The position numbers and the translations under genes are program-made. Shown piece after piece: positions 1 through 6,898 of a stretch of 10,068 nt of DNA. How positions within the stretch are numbered: position 1 is the stretch's first letter; the number at the start of each line of letters is the position of its first letter. The notes beneath the pieces are model-generated. The model made no database searches. It was not told where the DNA came from and saw only the letters and a program-made list of their open reading frames with translations. Source of the DNA: Wohlfahrtiimonas sp. (GTDB lineage Bacteria > Pseudomonadota > Gammaproteobacteria > Cardiobacteriales > Wohlfahrtiimonadaceae); contig JASLHB010000036.1 in the NCBI GenBank assembly GCA_030149965.1, positions 1 through 10,068 on the forward strand. Reading direction: 5' to 3'.

Positions 1-46
1 CAGCTACACGGTATTGTTTACCGCCTGTTTTGATTACAGCATACAT
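1..46 (-). CDS. rplU: 50S ribosomal protein L21, N-terminal fragment (cut by window edge)
   Basis: Reading the minus strand from the ATG at 46-44 gives MYAVIKTGGKQYRVA, the typical N-terminus of ribosomal protein L21 (E. coli L21 starts MYAVFQSGGKQHRV). Only 15 full codons are present; the rest lies beyond the left edge. L21 is a 23S rRNA-binding protein of the large ribosomal subunit. A good Shine-Dalgarno sequence, GGAG, sits at 58-55, eight bases before the ATG, which supports this start. In most gammaproteobacteria rpmA (L27) follows, which cannot be checked here. Identification rests on a short but highly characteristic sequence. Confidence 0.9.
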   Translation of the reverse strand, partial: MYAVIKTGGKQYRVA

Positions 47-140
47 GTGTAATGCTCCAAATAGTTAAGTGAATCTGAATTCTTTTGCTATCACGTTGAA
101 CAAGTCAACAAGAAATAACAGTCCATAAAAAGGACGTGAT

Positions 141-167
141 TTTATAAAAAAAAATGGTTTGCGTCAA
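141..167 (-). promoter_or_regulatory. Probable rplU promoter
   Basis: On the minus strand TTGACG (167-162) is followed by TATAAA (146-141), five of six matches to each sigma-70 hexamer, with a short spacer of 15 bases. Transcription would start near 134 and give an rplU leader of about 90 bases. The short spacer lowers confidence. A second possible -10 (CATAAT, 345-340) further upstream lacks a clear -35. Confidence 0.45.
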
Positions 168-189
168 GATTAAGCACCTTATTCTTGAC
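163..189. repeat. Imperfect palindrome joining two outward -35-like boxes
   Basis: Arms 163-174 and 178-189 are complementary at 11 of 12 positions (mismatch 170/182) around a 3-base centre. The outer ends, GTCAAGA and TCTTGAC, contain the minus-strand TTGACG and a plus-strand TTGACA (185-190). It could be an operator between back-to-back promoters, a hairpin, or a chance pairing of two -35 boxes. Its location upstream of rplU fits a regulatory role, but no regulator family is recognisable. Confidence 0.4.
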
Positions 190-444
190 ATCTTTTTTTC
201 CATATTAATATGTTAATCTTAATGATTATAGCAAATTATCTTGTACTTTTTAAGGAAAAGTTTACTTTCAACCTTTTTATTGCATAGATTTTTTATTATC
301 TATTTTTGCAAAAAAATTAGCCAAAATAGCCCCGCTGATATTATGCTAAACACTAAAAATAGCACTTGAACTAATACAGTTCGCTATCTTGCATGCCAAT
401 TTTTATTACTACAACGTAATTTCACATCACTAGTTTTTAATATC
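190..444. other. Non-coding stretch between rplU promoter and glyQ terminator
   Basis: This very AT-rich stretch contains no convincing gene on either strand. A 10-base imperfect hairpin (300-309 with 320-329, nine pairs, A/T-rich loop) lies in the part that would be a longer rplU leader if transcription began further upstream. A plus-strand TTGACA at 185-190, with TATGTT 18 bases later (209-214), could start a short transcript ending at the terminator at 445-480. No ribosome-binding site and reading frame combination was persuasive. Confidence 0.5.
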
Positions 445-480
445 AAAAAAAGCTGACTTTAAAATAAAATCAGCTTTTTA
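445..480. terminator. Bidirectional rho-independent terminator after glyQ
   Basis: AAAAAGCTGA (447-456) pairs perfectly with TCAGCTTTTT (470-479); three further A-T pairs extend the stem inward after one mismatch. A-runs on the left and T-runs on the right give a U-tract in either direction. It begins about 25 bases beyond the glyQ stop codon, so its main role is probably to end the glyQ transcript before rplU. It could also stop any plus-strand transcript coming from the left. Confidence 0.8.
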
Positions 481-504
481 TTTTCTAATTTCTTAAGTTG
501 AAAA

Positions 505-1401
505 CTATTTCTCTTTTAACATTGGGAAACCCAATGCTTCACGGCTATTATAATACGCTTCAGCGACTGATTTAGCCAATTCACGTACACGCAAAATGTA
601 TGATTGACGCTCTGTCACAGAGATTGCTTTACGCGCATCCAACAAGTTAAACGTATGTGAAGCTTTCAATACCATTTCATATGCTGGCAATGCCAATTTT
701 GCTTCGATTAAACGCTTAGCTTCTTTCTCGAAGAAGTTAAATTGTTGCAATAAGAAATCCACATCCGCATGTTCGAAGTTAAAGGTTGATTGTTCAACTT
801 CGTTTTGATGGAAAACATCGCCATAAGTTACAGTACCAAACGGCGTTTCTGACCAAATCAAATCATAAACACTTTCAACATTCTGCAAATACATTGCTAA
901 ACGCTCTAAACCGTATGTAATTTCGCCCATCACTGGCTTACATTCTAAGCCGCCTACTTGTTGGAAATATGTGAACTGCGTCACTTCCATGCCGTTCAAC
1001 CAAACTTCCCAGCCCAACCCCCAAGCCCCTAATGTTGGTGATTCCCAGTTATCTTCCACAAAGCGAACATCGTGTACCTTTGTATTGATGCCCAACACGT
1101 TCAAAGATTCCAAATACAACTCTTGGAAGTTCTCTGGTGATGGTTTAACCACAACTTGGAATTGGTAATAATGTTGCAAACGATTAGGGTTTTCACCATA
1201 ACGGCCATCGGTCGGACGACGTGATGGCTGAACATAGGCAGAAGCCCATGGCTCTGGGCCTAATGAACGCAAAAAAGTCGCTGAATGGAATGTACCAGCG
1301 CCCACTTCCATATCATACGGCTGTAACAGCACACATCCCTGCTCTGCCCAGAATGTTTGCAGTTTTAGGATCATTTCCTGAAATGTTAATACTTTTGACA
1401 T
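505..1401 (-). CDS. glyQ: Glycyl-tRNA synthetase alpha subunit
   Basis: This is the catalytic alpha subunit of the bacterial alpha2beta2 glycyl-tRNA synthetase, which activates glycine with ATP and, with the beta subunit GlyS, charges tRNA-Gly in the cytoplasm. The 298-residue length is normal for GlyQ. Recognisable parts are the N-terminal FWAEQGCVLLQPYD (about 17-30), the class II motif 2 region YVQPSRRPTDGRYGENPNR followed by YYQFQVVVKP (about 56-87), and the motif 3 region GEITYGLERLAMYLQ (about 159-173). The ATG at 1401 has an AAGG (1417-1414) 12 bases upstream, a somewhat long spacing. A terminator follows directly, and glyS is not next, although glyQ and glyS are adjacent in most bacteria with this enzyme type. 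The channel gene upstream lies 52 bases away on the same strand, so some read-through is possible. Confidence 0.97.
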   Translation of the reverse strand: MSKVLTFQEMILKLQTFWAEQGCVLLQPYDMEVGAGTFHSATFLRSLGPEPWASAYVQPSRRPTDGRYGENPNRLQHYYQFQVVVKPSPENFQELYLESLNVLGINTKVHDVRFVEDNWESPTLGAWGLGWEVWLNGMEVTQFTYFQQVGGLECKPVMGEITYGLERLAMYLQNVESVYDLIWSETPFGTVTYGDVFHQNEVEQSTFNFEHADVDFLLQQFNFFEKEAKRLIEAKLALPAYEMVLKASHTFNLLDARKAISVTERQSYILRVRELAKSVAEAYYNSREALGFPMLKEK

Positions 1402-1431
1402 AATTTCGTTTTACCTTAAAAAATTGGCGAT

Positions 1432-1437
1432 ATTATA
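1432..1437 (-). promoter_or_regulatory. Probable -10 box of the glyQ promoter
   Basis: A perfect TATAAT (1437-1432 on the minus strand) lies in the 52-base gap upstream of glyQ and would give a leader of about 25 bases. The -35 is poor (GTGATT at an 18-base spacing, overlapping the last codons of the upstream channel gene). This suggests that glyQ can be transcribed on its own. Confidence 0.5.
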
Positions 1438-1453
1438 GCGAGTCCACAGTTAT

Positions 1454-3739
1454 TTAATCACTTTTTTTGAATAATGATAACTGCGCATCACGAATATCAT
1501 CTTTAAAACTTTGCTCAAACTCATCATCTTCATATGGCTTAATGGCCATCGCACTTTTTTCTCTAAAGCGCAATTCACTCTGTGGTACTGGAATTTCAAT
1601 ATCATTTGCACGAAGCGCTGTGTCAATTGCCCACATATAAGCAGCATGCACAGCATTAGGCCTTTTCACAGCACGTGCAGTTAACCAAACCACCAGCTCA
1701 AATTCATAGTAGTAATCACCAAAACGATGCAACCATACTGCAGGATTACGCCCTGGAATCCCTTTTAGCGTATGCGGTACATCTTCCACTGCCTTTAATA
1801 CAGCTTCGCGTACTAAATCTTTATCAACACCATAAGCAACTTTAAAGGGATATCGAATACGGCGATGCGGTTCTGTTAATGTCCAGTTCAGCATTTTCGT
1901 ATTGATCAACTCAGAATTTGGAATCACGATTTCAATATTGTCATTATCTGCAATAATCGTTGCACGAACGTTTATTGCACGCACTTCGCCACGCAAATTA
2001 CGATCTTGTAACTCAATAAAATCCCCTACTTTTAATGAGCGTTCAAAGAGAATAATCAAACCTGATACAAAGTTATTCACAATGGATTGCAAACCAAAAC
2101 CCAGACCGATCGCTAACGCACCAGCTACTAATGCGAAATTCGTAAAGTCGATTCCAATGATGGTTAAACCGCCTAAAAAACCTACTAAAATAATGGAATA
2201 GTACGTTAATCGCCCTGTTAAATAATATGCTGGTAATTTTTCTCCACCATTACGATTACCTATTCGGATCAATAACTTATTAATCCAAAATGCGCCCCAC
2301 CAAGCTACAAATAACACAATAACAAATCGCACCAAACCACTTGCTGTGACTGGCGTATCACCCACTTTAAATAATGCGGTGGATGTTGAGTTTTTTACAA
2401 ATCGCCAAGAATCACTCAAGAACAGACGAACTTTATAATATGTATTACGCCAACCGCCACTTAATGCCAATATTTTATCTTTGGATAAATTCGAAATATA
2501 CTCGCTATCATCTAACAGGACATTTAAGCGCTGCAAATTGATGGATGTATCTTGAATTAAATTAGAGCGATCTTGAATAATATTTCTCAAGAAGAGTGAT
2601 TGTTCACCTTCTGTTGGCGTTTCTGCCAAAAGTTCAGTAGAACGAATACGCTCAATTTCATTTTGCTCTGTCCGGCTTAACGCTTTCGTATTCAATTCAG
2701 CCAATTCAACATCATATCGTCGCACGCTTTTTAACGCCGCTTCGTAATCAGCTTCTGGATCATGCAATAATTGCAATAAATTCAATTGCATCTTATAAAA
2801 AATAATTTGCGCTTGAGCTGTTGCCAAATGTACTTGCGTATTAAGGACTCTTAATTCACGATAACGGGCAACTGCTGCATCTTCTTTTGTGCCTGTTGAA
2901 TCTAATGATGCAACAAATTGCTGTTCTCTTGAAAGCTTAGTTGTCACTTCTTGAACGCGCTGCTCAGCTTGATGCACAGCTTCTTTCAGCTGCTTAATTT
3001 CATCATCTGATGTAGTGATGACATTAATTGCCACACCAATGACAACCTTAGTATCATCTAAACGTAGATTAATATTGCTCAGCTCATCCTTCATGGTTTT
3101 ATTGCGTTCATCAATCAAAATTGCATCGGTTTGTATCAAAATGATATTTAAACCTTCACCAAAACGATTGCTATCCGTACCTGTCATATCCAAATAGCGC
3201 GCAAGATTTGTATTCAATTGACGATCTAAAATTTTGAGCTGCTTTTCATATTCACTGATTTCTAAACGAATACGCTGTGCATTGCCTTTCAATTCTCGCT
3301 CTTGATGAGTTAAATCAATCAATTGTTTTATCGTATATTTTTCGGCAATGACCAACTTAGCGGTGCTTAATGCAGGCTGTTTCTTACTGATTAGTGTTTC
3401 ATAAGCCATTAAGTTTGCAGAAATTTGGCTTAGAATTGGTTGATATTTTTTCTGTTCATCCAATGGCAAATGACTAATCTGCTCATTCACACGCCCAACA
3501 AATTCTGAAATCCCCTGTTTTAATTCATCACCCGATTTGGTTGAGAAATAATTCCACCAAGTGGCAACTAATTTTAAGGGATCTGGTAGATCATGCACTT
3601 TCTTGTCATTATTTTTAGTGCCCAATCCTTCAGATAAGATTGTATTTAGTGGTAATGCTTGGCTCAATGCAACATTCATTGTTGAAGGAATAATCAACAA
3701 ACATAATGTTAATACCAAAGCTTTGATTTTTTTTCTCAC
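1454..3739 (-). CDS. MscS-superfamily mechanosensitive channel, MscK-like pore with periplasmic coiled coil
   Basis: This is probably an inner-membrane channel that opens under membrane tension to release solutes on hypo-osmotic shock. Residues 1-28 form a signal peptide. Residues about 60-420 are a long charged, helix-rich region with coiled-coil character (for example 130-180, 215-275 and 340-420), expected in the periplasm. Three membrane segments follow at about 469-491, 510-530 and 534-566. The third carries the family pore pattern, with LAIGLGFGLQSIVNNFVSGL (542-561) and then LFERSLKVGDFIEL; this is closer to MscK than to MscS itself. The MscS beta domain and alpha/beta cytoplasmic domain occupy about 567-720, followed by an acidic tail. 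At 761 residues it is shorter than MscK (about 1120, eleven membrane segments). The start is GTG, preceded by AAGGTGG four bases away, with an in-frame TAG immediately upstream, so no longer protein is possible. The gene is divergent from xseB. Confidence 0.9.
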   Translation of the reverse strand: MRKKIKALVLTLCLLIIPSTMNVALSQALPLNTILSEGLGTKNNDKKVHDLPDPLKLVATWWNYFSTKSGDELKQGISEFVGRVNEQISHLPLDEQKKYQPILSQISANLMAYETLISKKQPALSTAKLVIAEKYTIKQLIDLTHQERELKGNAQRIRLEISEYEKQLKILDRQLNTNLARYLDMTGTDSNRFGEGLNIILIQTDAILIDERNKTMKDELSNINLRLDDTKVVIGVAINVITTSDDEIKQLKEAVHQAEQRVQEVTTKLSREQQFVASLDSTGTKEDAAVARYRELRVLNTQVHLATAQAQIIFYKMQLNLLQLLHDPEADYEAALKSVRRYDVELAELNTKALSRTEQNEIERIRSTELLAETPTEGEQSLFLRNIIQDRSNLIQDTSINLQRLNVLLDDSEYISNLSKDKILALSGGWRNTYYKVRLFLSDSWRFVKNSTSTALFKVGDTPVTASGLVRFVIVLFVAWWGAFWINKLLIRIGNRNGGEKLPAYYLTGRLTYYSIILVGFLGGLTIIGIDFTNFALVAGALAIGLGFGLQSIVNNFVSGLIILFERSLKVGDFIELQDRNLRGEVRAINVRATIIADNDNIEIVIPNSELINTKMLNWTLTEPHRRIRYPFKVAYGVDKDLVREAVLKAVEDVPHTLKGIPGRNPAVWLHRFGDYYYEFELVVWLTARAVKRPNAVHAAYMWAIDTALRANDIEIPVPQSELRFREKSAMAIKPYEDDEFEQSFKDDIRDAQLSLFKKSD

Positions 3740-3826
3740 CTAACCACCTTAGTCCTAAAATTTAATCTTACTTGATTATTTATTGCATTAGTTGCTTTTT
3801 ATGGCCCAAAAAGACAAAGAGCTAGT

Positions 3827-3832
3827 ATTATA
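3827..3832 (-). promoter_or_regulatory. Possible -10 box for the channel gene, in the divergent intergenic region
   Basis: The 161-base region between the channel gene and xseB must hold promoters for both directions. A perfect TATAAT reads on the minus strand at 3832-3827, and the overlapping TATTAT (3826-3831) reads on the plus strand toward xseB. Neither has a good -35 at normal spacing. I therefore report the site as a candidate only. Confidence 0.35.
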
Positions 3833-3900
3833 TACTTCATTTGAGTAAAATTGCAGAGTTTAACTCAGTCATAAAAGATTAAAAAACATCGAGGATTATT

Positions 3901-4152
3901 GTGGCAAAAGGCAAAAAGACGGATGAAACAATTGAAGGTAAATTGCTTTCAATTGATACAATCATAACGCAGCTGGAATCTGGCGAGCTGACACTTGAGC
4001 AATCATTAGCACTTTTTACAAATGGTACGCAATTGCTTCATGATTGCCGCAATATTTTGGACTGCACAGCCAAAAAAATTGAAGAAGTTTCACAGTCAAA
4101 AGTTGCTGAATCACATTCAGATAACTTTGATGACGATGACATTCCATTTTAA
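3901..4152 (+). CDS. xseB: Exodeoxyribonuclease VII small subunit, with SSB-like acidic C-terminus
   Basis: XseB is the small subunit of exonuclease VII; several copies bind the C-terminal helix of XseA to form the enzyme that degrades single-stranded DNA to oligonucleotides. The 83-residue protein has the family core, a helical hairpin with LLSIDTIITQLESGELTLEQSL (about 16-37) followed by ALFTNGTQLLHDC, close to E. coli XseB in length and pattern. The start is GTG, with GAGG (3891-3894) six bases upstream. It is the first gene of an operon with ispA (21-base gap) and dxs, as in E. coli; xseA is not nearby. The odd part is the C-terminus: after a serine- and histidine-containing linker the protein ends in NFDDDDIPF, nearly identical to the DFDDDIPF tip of E. 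coli SSB. E. coli XseB, as I recall it, does not end this way. Confidence 0.93.
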   Translation: MAKGKKTDETIEGKLLSIDTIITQLESGELTLEQSLALFTNGTQLLHDCRNILDCTAKKIEEVSQSKVAESHSDNFDDDDIPF

Positions 4153-4173
4153 GCCTCAATTTAGGTATCCATT

Positions 4174-5037
4174 ATGTTTCAATTTAGAGAAGAATTTGAG
4201 TGCTACTTAGCCAAATATTTAGATAAACTGTCCACTGTTCAATTATTGAAAGAAGCAATGTGCTACAGCGCATTAGATGGTGGCAAACGCATTCGTCCAT
4301 TATTAGTCTTCGCTGGCGGTCAATTAAGTGGCGCTCCAATAGCTTCATTATTACCAATTGCGGCAGCAATAGAAATGATTCACTGCTATTCGTTGGTTCA
4401 TGATGATCTACCTGCAATGGATGATGATGACTTTCGTCGTGGCAAACCAAGCAATCATAAAGCTTATGATGAAGCGACAGCGATTTTAGTCGGCGATGCT
4501 TTGTTAACAGAAGCATTTGCATTATTAGCACATGATGAAAACTTCACTGCTGAAACTAAAGTTGAACTATTAAAAATGCTCAGCACAGCTTCTGGTGCAC
4601 TTGGCATGATCAAAGGTCAATTCCTAGATATGCAAGCAGAGCAAAAACCTGTGACGTTGGAAGAACTACAAGAAATACATAACAACAAAACAGGCGCATT
4701 GATCAAAGCAAGCATCATGATGGGCTACATTGCGGGTCAAAATCAATCACAAGAATCATTACAATCTTTAGCTGTCTTTGCACAGAAAGTTGGACTTATG
4801 TTCCAAATTCAAGATGATATTTTAGATGCCACCAGCTCTTCTGAAATATTAGGTAAAAGTGCAGGTAAAGATGCTGAACAAGAAAAAGCTACCTATGTTA
4901 ATTTGCTAGGCATTGAAACTGCACAAGATTACATGCAAAAACTCAATACTGAAGCTTTAGCACTATTAACACCGTTTCAAACCAATGCCGATCCTTTAAA
5001 AGCCTTAACGCTTTATGTGATCGAAAGGCAGAATTAA
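4174..5037 (+). CDS. ispA: Farnesyl diphosphate synthase (geranyltranstransferase)
   Basis: This cytoplasmic short-chain trans-prenyltransferase condenses dimethylallyl diphosphate with two isopentenyl diphosphates to farnesyl diphosphate, the precursor of quinone side chains and undecaprenyl phosphate. The 287-residue length is normal for the family. GGKRIRPLL lies at about 36-44. The first aspartate-rich motif is DDLPAMD (77-83, inside SLVHDDLPAMDDDDFRRGK), with the two-residue insertion typical of bacterial FPP synthases and a tyrosine five residues before it, as in E. coli IspA. The second motif is DDILD (214-218), followed by the lysine-containing GKDAEQEKATYV. The ATG at 4174 has AGG (4163-4165) eight bases before it. 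The gene lies between xseB and dxs in one transcription unit. Alternative chain-length specificity (geranylgeranyl) is possible but less likely given the tyrosine and operon context. Confidence 0.95.
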   Translation: MFQFREEFECYLAKYLDKLSTVQLLKEAMCYSALDGGKRIRPLLVFAGGQLSGAPIASLLPIAAAIEMIHCYSLVHDDLPAMDDDDFRRGKPSNHKAYDEATAILVGDALLTEAFALLAHDENFTAETKVELLKMLSTASGALGMIKGQFLDMQAEQKPVTLEELQEIHNNKTGALIKASIMMGYIAGQNQSQESLQSLAVFAQKVGLMFQIQDDILDATSSSEILGKSAGKDAEQEKATYVNLLGIETAQDYMQKLNTEALALLTPFQTNADPLKALTLYVIERQN

Positions 5038-5039
5038 CA

Positions 5040-6893
5040 ATGTCACTCTTAACCCAAATTCAAAATCCACAAGACTTAAAACGTCTCTCACCACAAGAGT
5101 TGCAACAACTTGTGAATGATTTGCGCCAGTTTTTAATTCAAAGTGTATTAGAAAGCGGTGGACATTTTGCATCTGGCTTAGGTGTAATTGAATTAACAGT
5201 TGCGCTGCATTACGTTTTTGATACGCCTGAAGATTCAATTATTTGGGATGTTGGCCATCAAGCTTATCCACACAAAATATTAACTGAGCGTCGCGATCAA
5301 TTACGTTCCATTCGTCAAAAAGATGGTTTAAAACCATTCCCTTGCCCAAAAGAAAGTAAATATGATGCTTTTACTGTTGGGCATTCTTCTACATCTGTGA
5401 GCGCAGCGCTCGGCATGAGCATCGCCAATGATTTATTGCATCGTCCACATCAAGCTATTGCTGTGATTGGCGATGGTGCATTAACTGCTGGCATGGCATT
5501 TGAAGCATTGAATCATGCAGGCGCAATCAAAGCAGATATGCTGGTTATTTTGAATGACAACAACATGTCAATTTCGCCGAATGTTGGCGCTCTCAGCAAC
5601 ATGGTCACCAAAACATTATCCAATCCGATCATGCAATCATTACGTTCAGAAGGTAAACGCTTCATTGAAAGCTTACCATTGCCTCATGCTTTAGAATTGG
5701 CAAAACGCACAGAAGAACAAATCAAAAACATGGTTGCAGGTGATGGTGGACTATTTGAATCTTTAGACTTCCAATATTTTGGTCCTGTGGATGGTCATGA
5801 TTTACCATCCTTAATCAAAATATTACAGAATTTGAAACAAAAACGTGGTCCAAAACTTCTACATTTGATCACGCAAAAAGGCAAAGGTTACTCACAAGCA
5901 GAATCCGCACCTGTGAAATTCCATGCAGTTTCAGCACCTAAACCAATCGATAAAGTTGAAACTAAACCTGCCGCAAAAACTTACACACAGATTTTTTCAC
6001 AATGGATTTGTGATGTAGCAGAAAAAGATCATAAAATCGTTGCTGTAACACCTGCAATGCGCGAAGGATCTGGCTTAGTTGAATTCGACAAACGTTTTCC
6101 TAAACGCTTTTTTGATGTGGCAATTGCAGAACAACACGCAGTAACAATCGCCGCTGGCATGGCAATGAAAGGTTTAAAACCTGTGGTTGCAATTTATTCT
6201 ACATTCTTACAACGTGGTTATGATCAACTCATTCACGATGTTGCGCTGCAAGATTTATCGATTGTATTCGCCATTGATCGCGCTGGCGTTGTTGGACCTG
6301 ATGGACCAACGCACATTGGTGCATTTGATTTAGCTTATTTGCGCATTGTGCCAAACATGGTCATCATGGCGCCATCCGATGAAAATGAGCAATATCACAT
6401 GCTGAATCTAGCTTTAACAATCCCACATCCAACAGCCGTTCGTTATCCTCGTGGTTCAGGCGAAGGCATGGAAGTGACTGAAACATTAGACATTCAATTT
6501 GGTAAAGCAAGAATCCTTCGTAATGGCGTAGATACTGTAATTTTCGCAGTGGGCACAATGCTTCATGTTGCAGAAAAAGCAGCAAATGCACTCAATGCAA
6601 CCTTAGTAGATTTACGCTTTGTGAAACCATTGGATGCAGAATTGATCATTGCAGAAGCTAAAAAGCACAGCATCATCATTACGATTGAAGATGGCGTTGT
6701 GACTGGCGGTGTTGGTACGGCGATCCAAGAATTATTGGCACAGAATTATATCTTCAAACCCATCAAAACATTTGGCTTACCTGATGCATTCCTAGAACAT
6801 GGCGAACGCAATGAAGTACTAGCAATGGCAGGTTTAGAAGAAAATCAATTCTTACAAGCTGTCACTGAATTTAAAGCAAAAGTTTTAGCTTAA
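5040..6893 (+). CDS. dxs: 1-deoxy-D-xylulose-5-phosphate synthase
   Basis: Dxs joins pyruvate and glyceraldehyde 3-phosphate, using thiamine diphosphate and magnesium, to make DXP for the MEP isoprenoid pathway and for thiamine and pyridoxal synthesis. The 617 residues match E. coli Dxs (620). Visible elements are SGGHFASGLGVIEL with the catalytic-site histidine (H42), the thiamine-diphosphate motif GDGALTAG to NDNNMSIS (144-178), the catalytic glutamate in AIAEQHA (E364), and the substrate-site sequence YSTFLQRGYDQLIHD (386-400). Further on are DRAGVVGPDGPTHIG (413-427) and RYPRG (468-472). No key residue appears to be missing. The ATG begins two bases after the ispA stop, indicating translational coupling; an AAAGG lies inside the end of ispA. 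The gene ends five bases before the stop of the convergent flavoprotein gene. Confidence 0.98.
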   Translation: MSLLTQIQNPQDLKRLSPQELQQLVNDLRQFLIQSVLESGGHFASGLGVIELTVALHYVFDTPEDSIIWDVGHQAYPHKILTERRDQLRSIRQKDGLKPFPCPKESKYDAFTVGHSSTSVSAALGMSIANDLLHRPHQAIAVIGDGALTAGMAFEALNHAGAIKADMLVILNDNNMSISPNVGALSNMVTKTLSNPIMQSLRSEGKRFIESLPLPHALELAKRTEEQIKNMVAGDGGLFESLDFQYFGPVDGHDLPSLIKILQNLKQKRGPKLLHLITQKGKGYSQAESAPVKFHAVSAPKPIDKVETKPAAKTYTQIFSQWICDVAEKDHKIVAVTPAMREGSGLVEFDKRFPKRFFDVAIAEQHAVTIAAGMAMKGLKPVVAIYSTFLQRGYDQLIHDVALQDLSIVFAIDRAGVVGPDGPTHIGAFDLAYLRIVPNMVIMAPSDENEQYHMLNLALTIPHPTAVRYPRGSGEGMEVTETLDIQFGKARILRNGVDTVIFAVGTMLHVAEKAANALNATLVDLRFVKPLDAELIIAEAKKHSIIITIEDGVVTGGVGTAIQELLAQNYIFKPIKTFGLPDAFLEHGERNEVLAMAGLEENQFLQAVTEFKAKVLA

Positions 6894-6898
6894 ATCCA

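Noticed and set aside
222..287. 21-codon ORF (ATG to TAG) on the plus strand in the rplU-glyQ intergenic region
   Set aside because: It has no Shine-Dalgarno sequence, lies in AT-rich DNA where such frames arise by chance, and gives an unremarkable hydrophobic peptide.
300..329. AT-rich hairpin as a ribosomal-protein leader or riboswitch
   Set aside because: Nine of ten pairs are possible, but they are mostly A-T with an A-rich loop, and it lies upstream of the better rplU promoter, so a leader role is unsupported.
1902..2201. 99-residue open frame on the plus strand
   Set aside because: It is antisense to the pore-forming region of the channel gene, with no ribosome-binding site of note and no recognisable domain.
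4184..4531. 115-residue open frame on the minus strand
   Set aside because: It is antisense to ispA, and its low-complexity His/Leu-rich translation is the mirror of the Asp-rich ispA motif.
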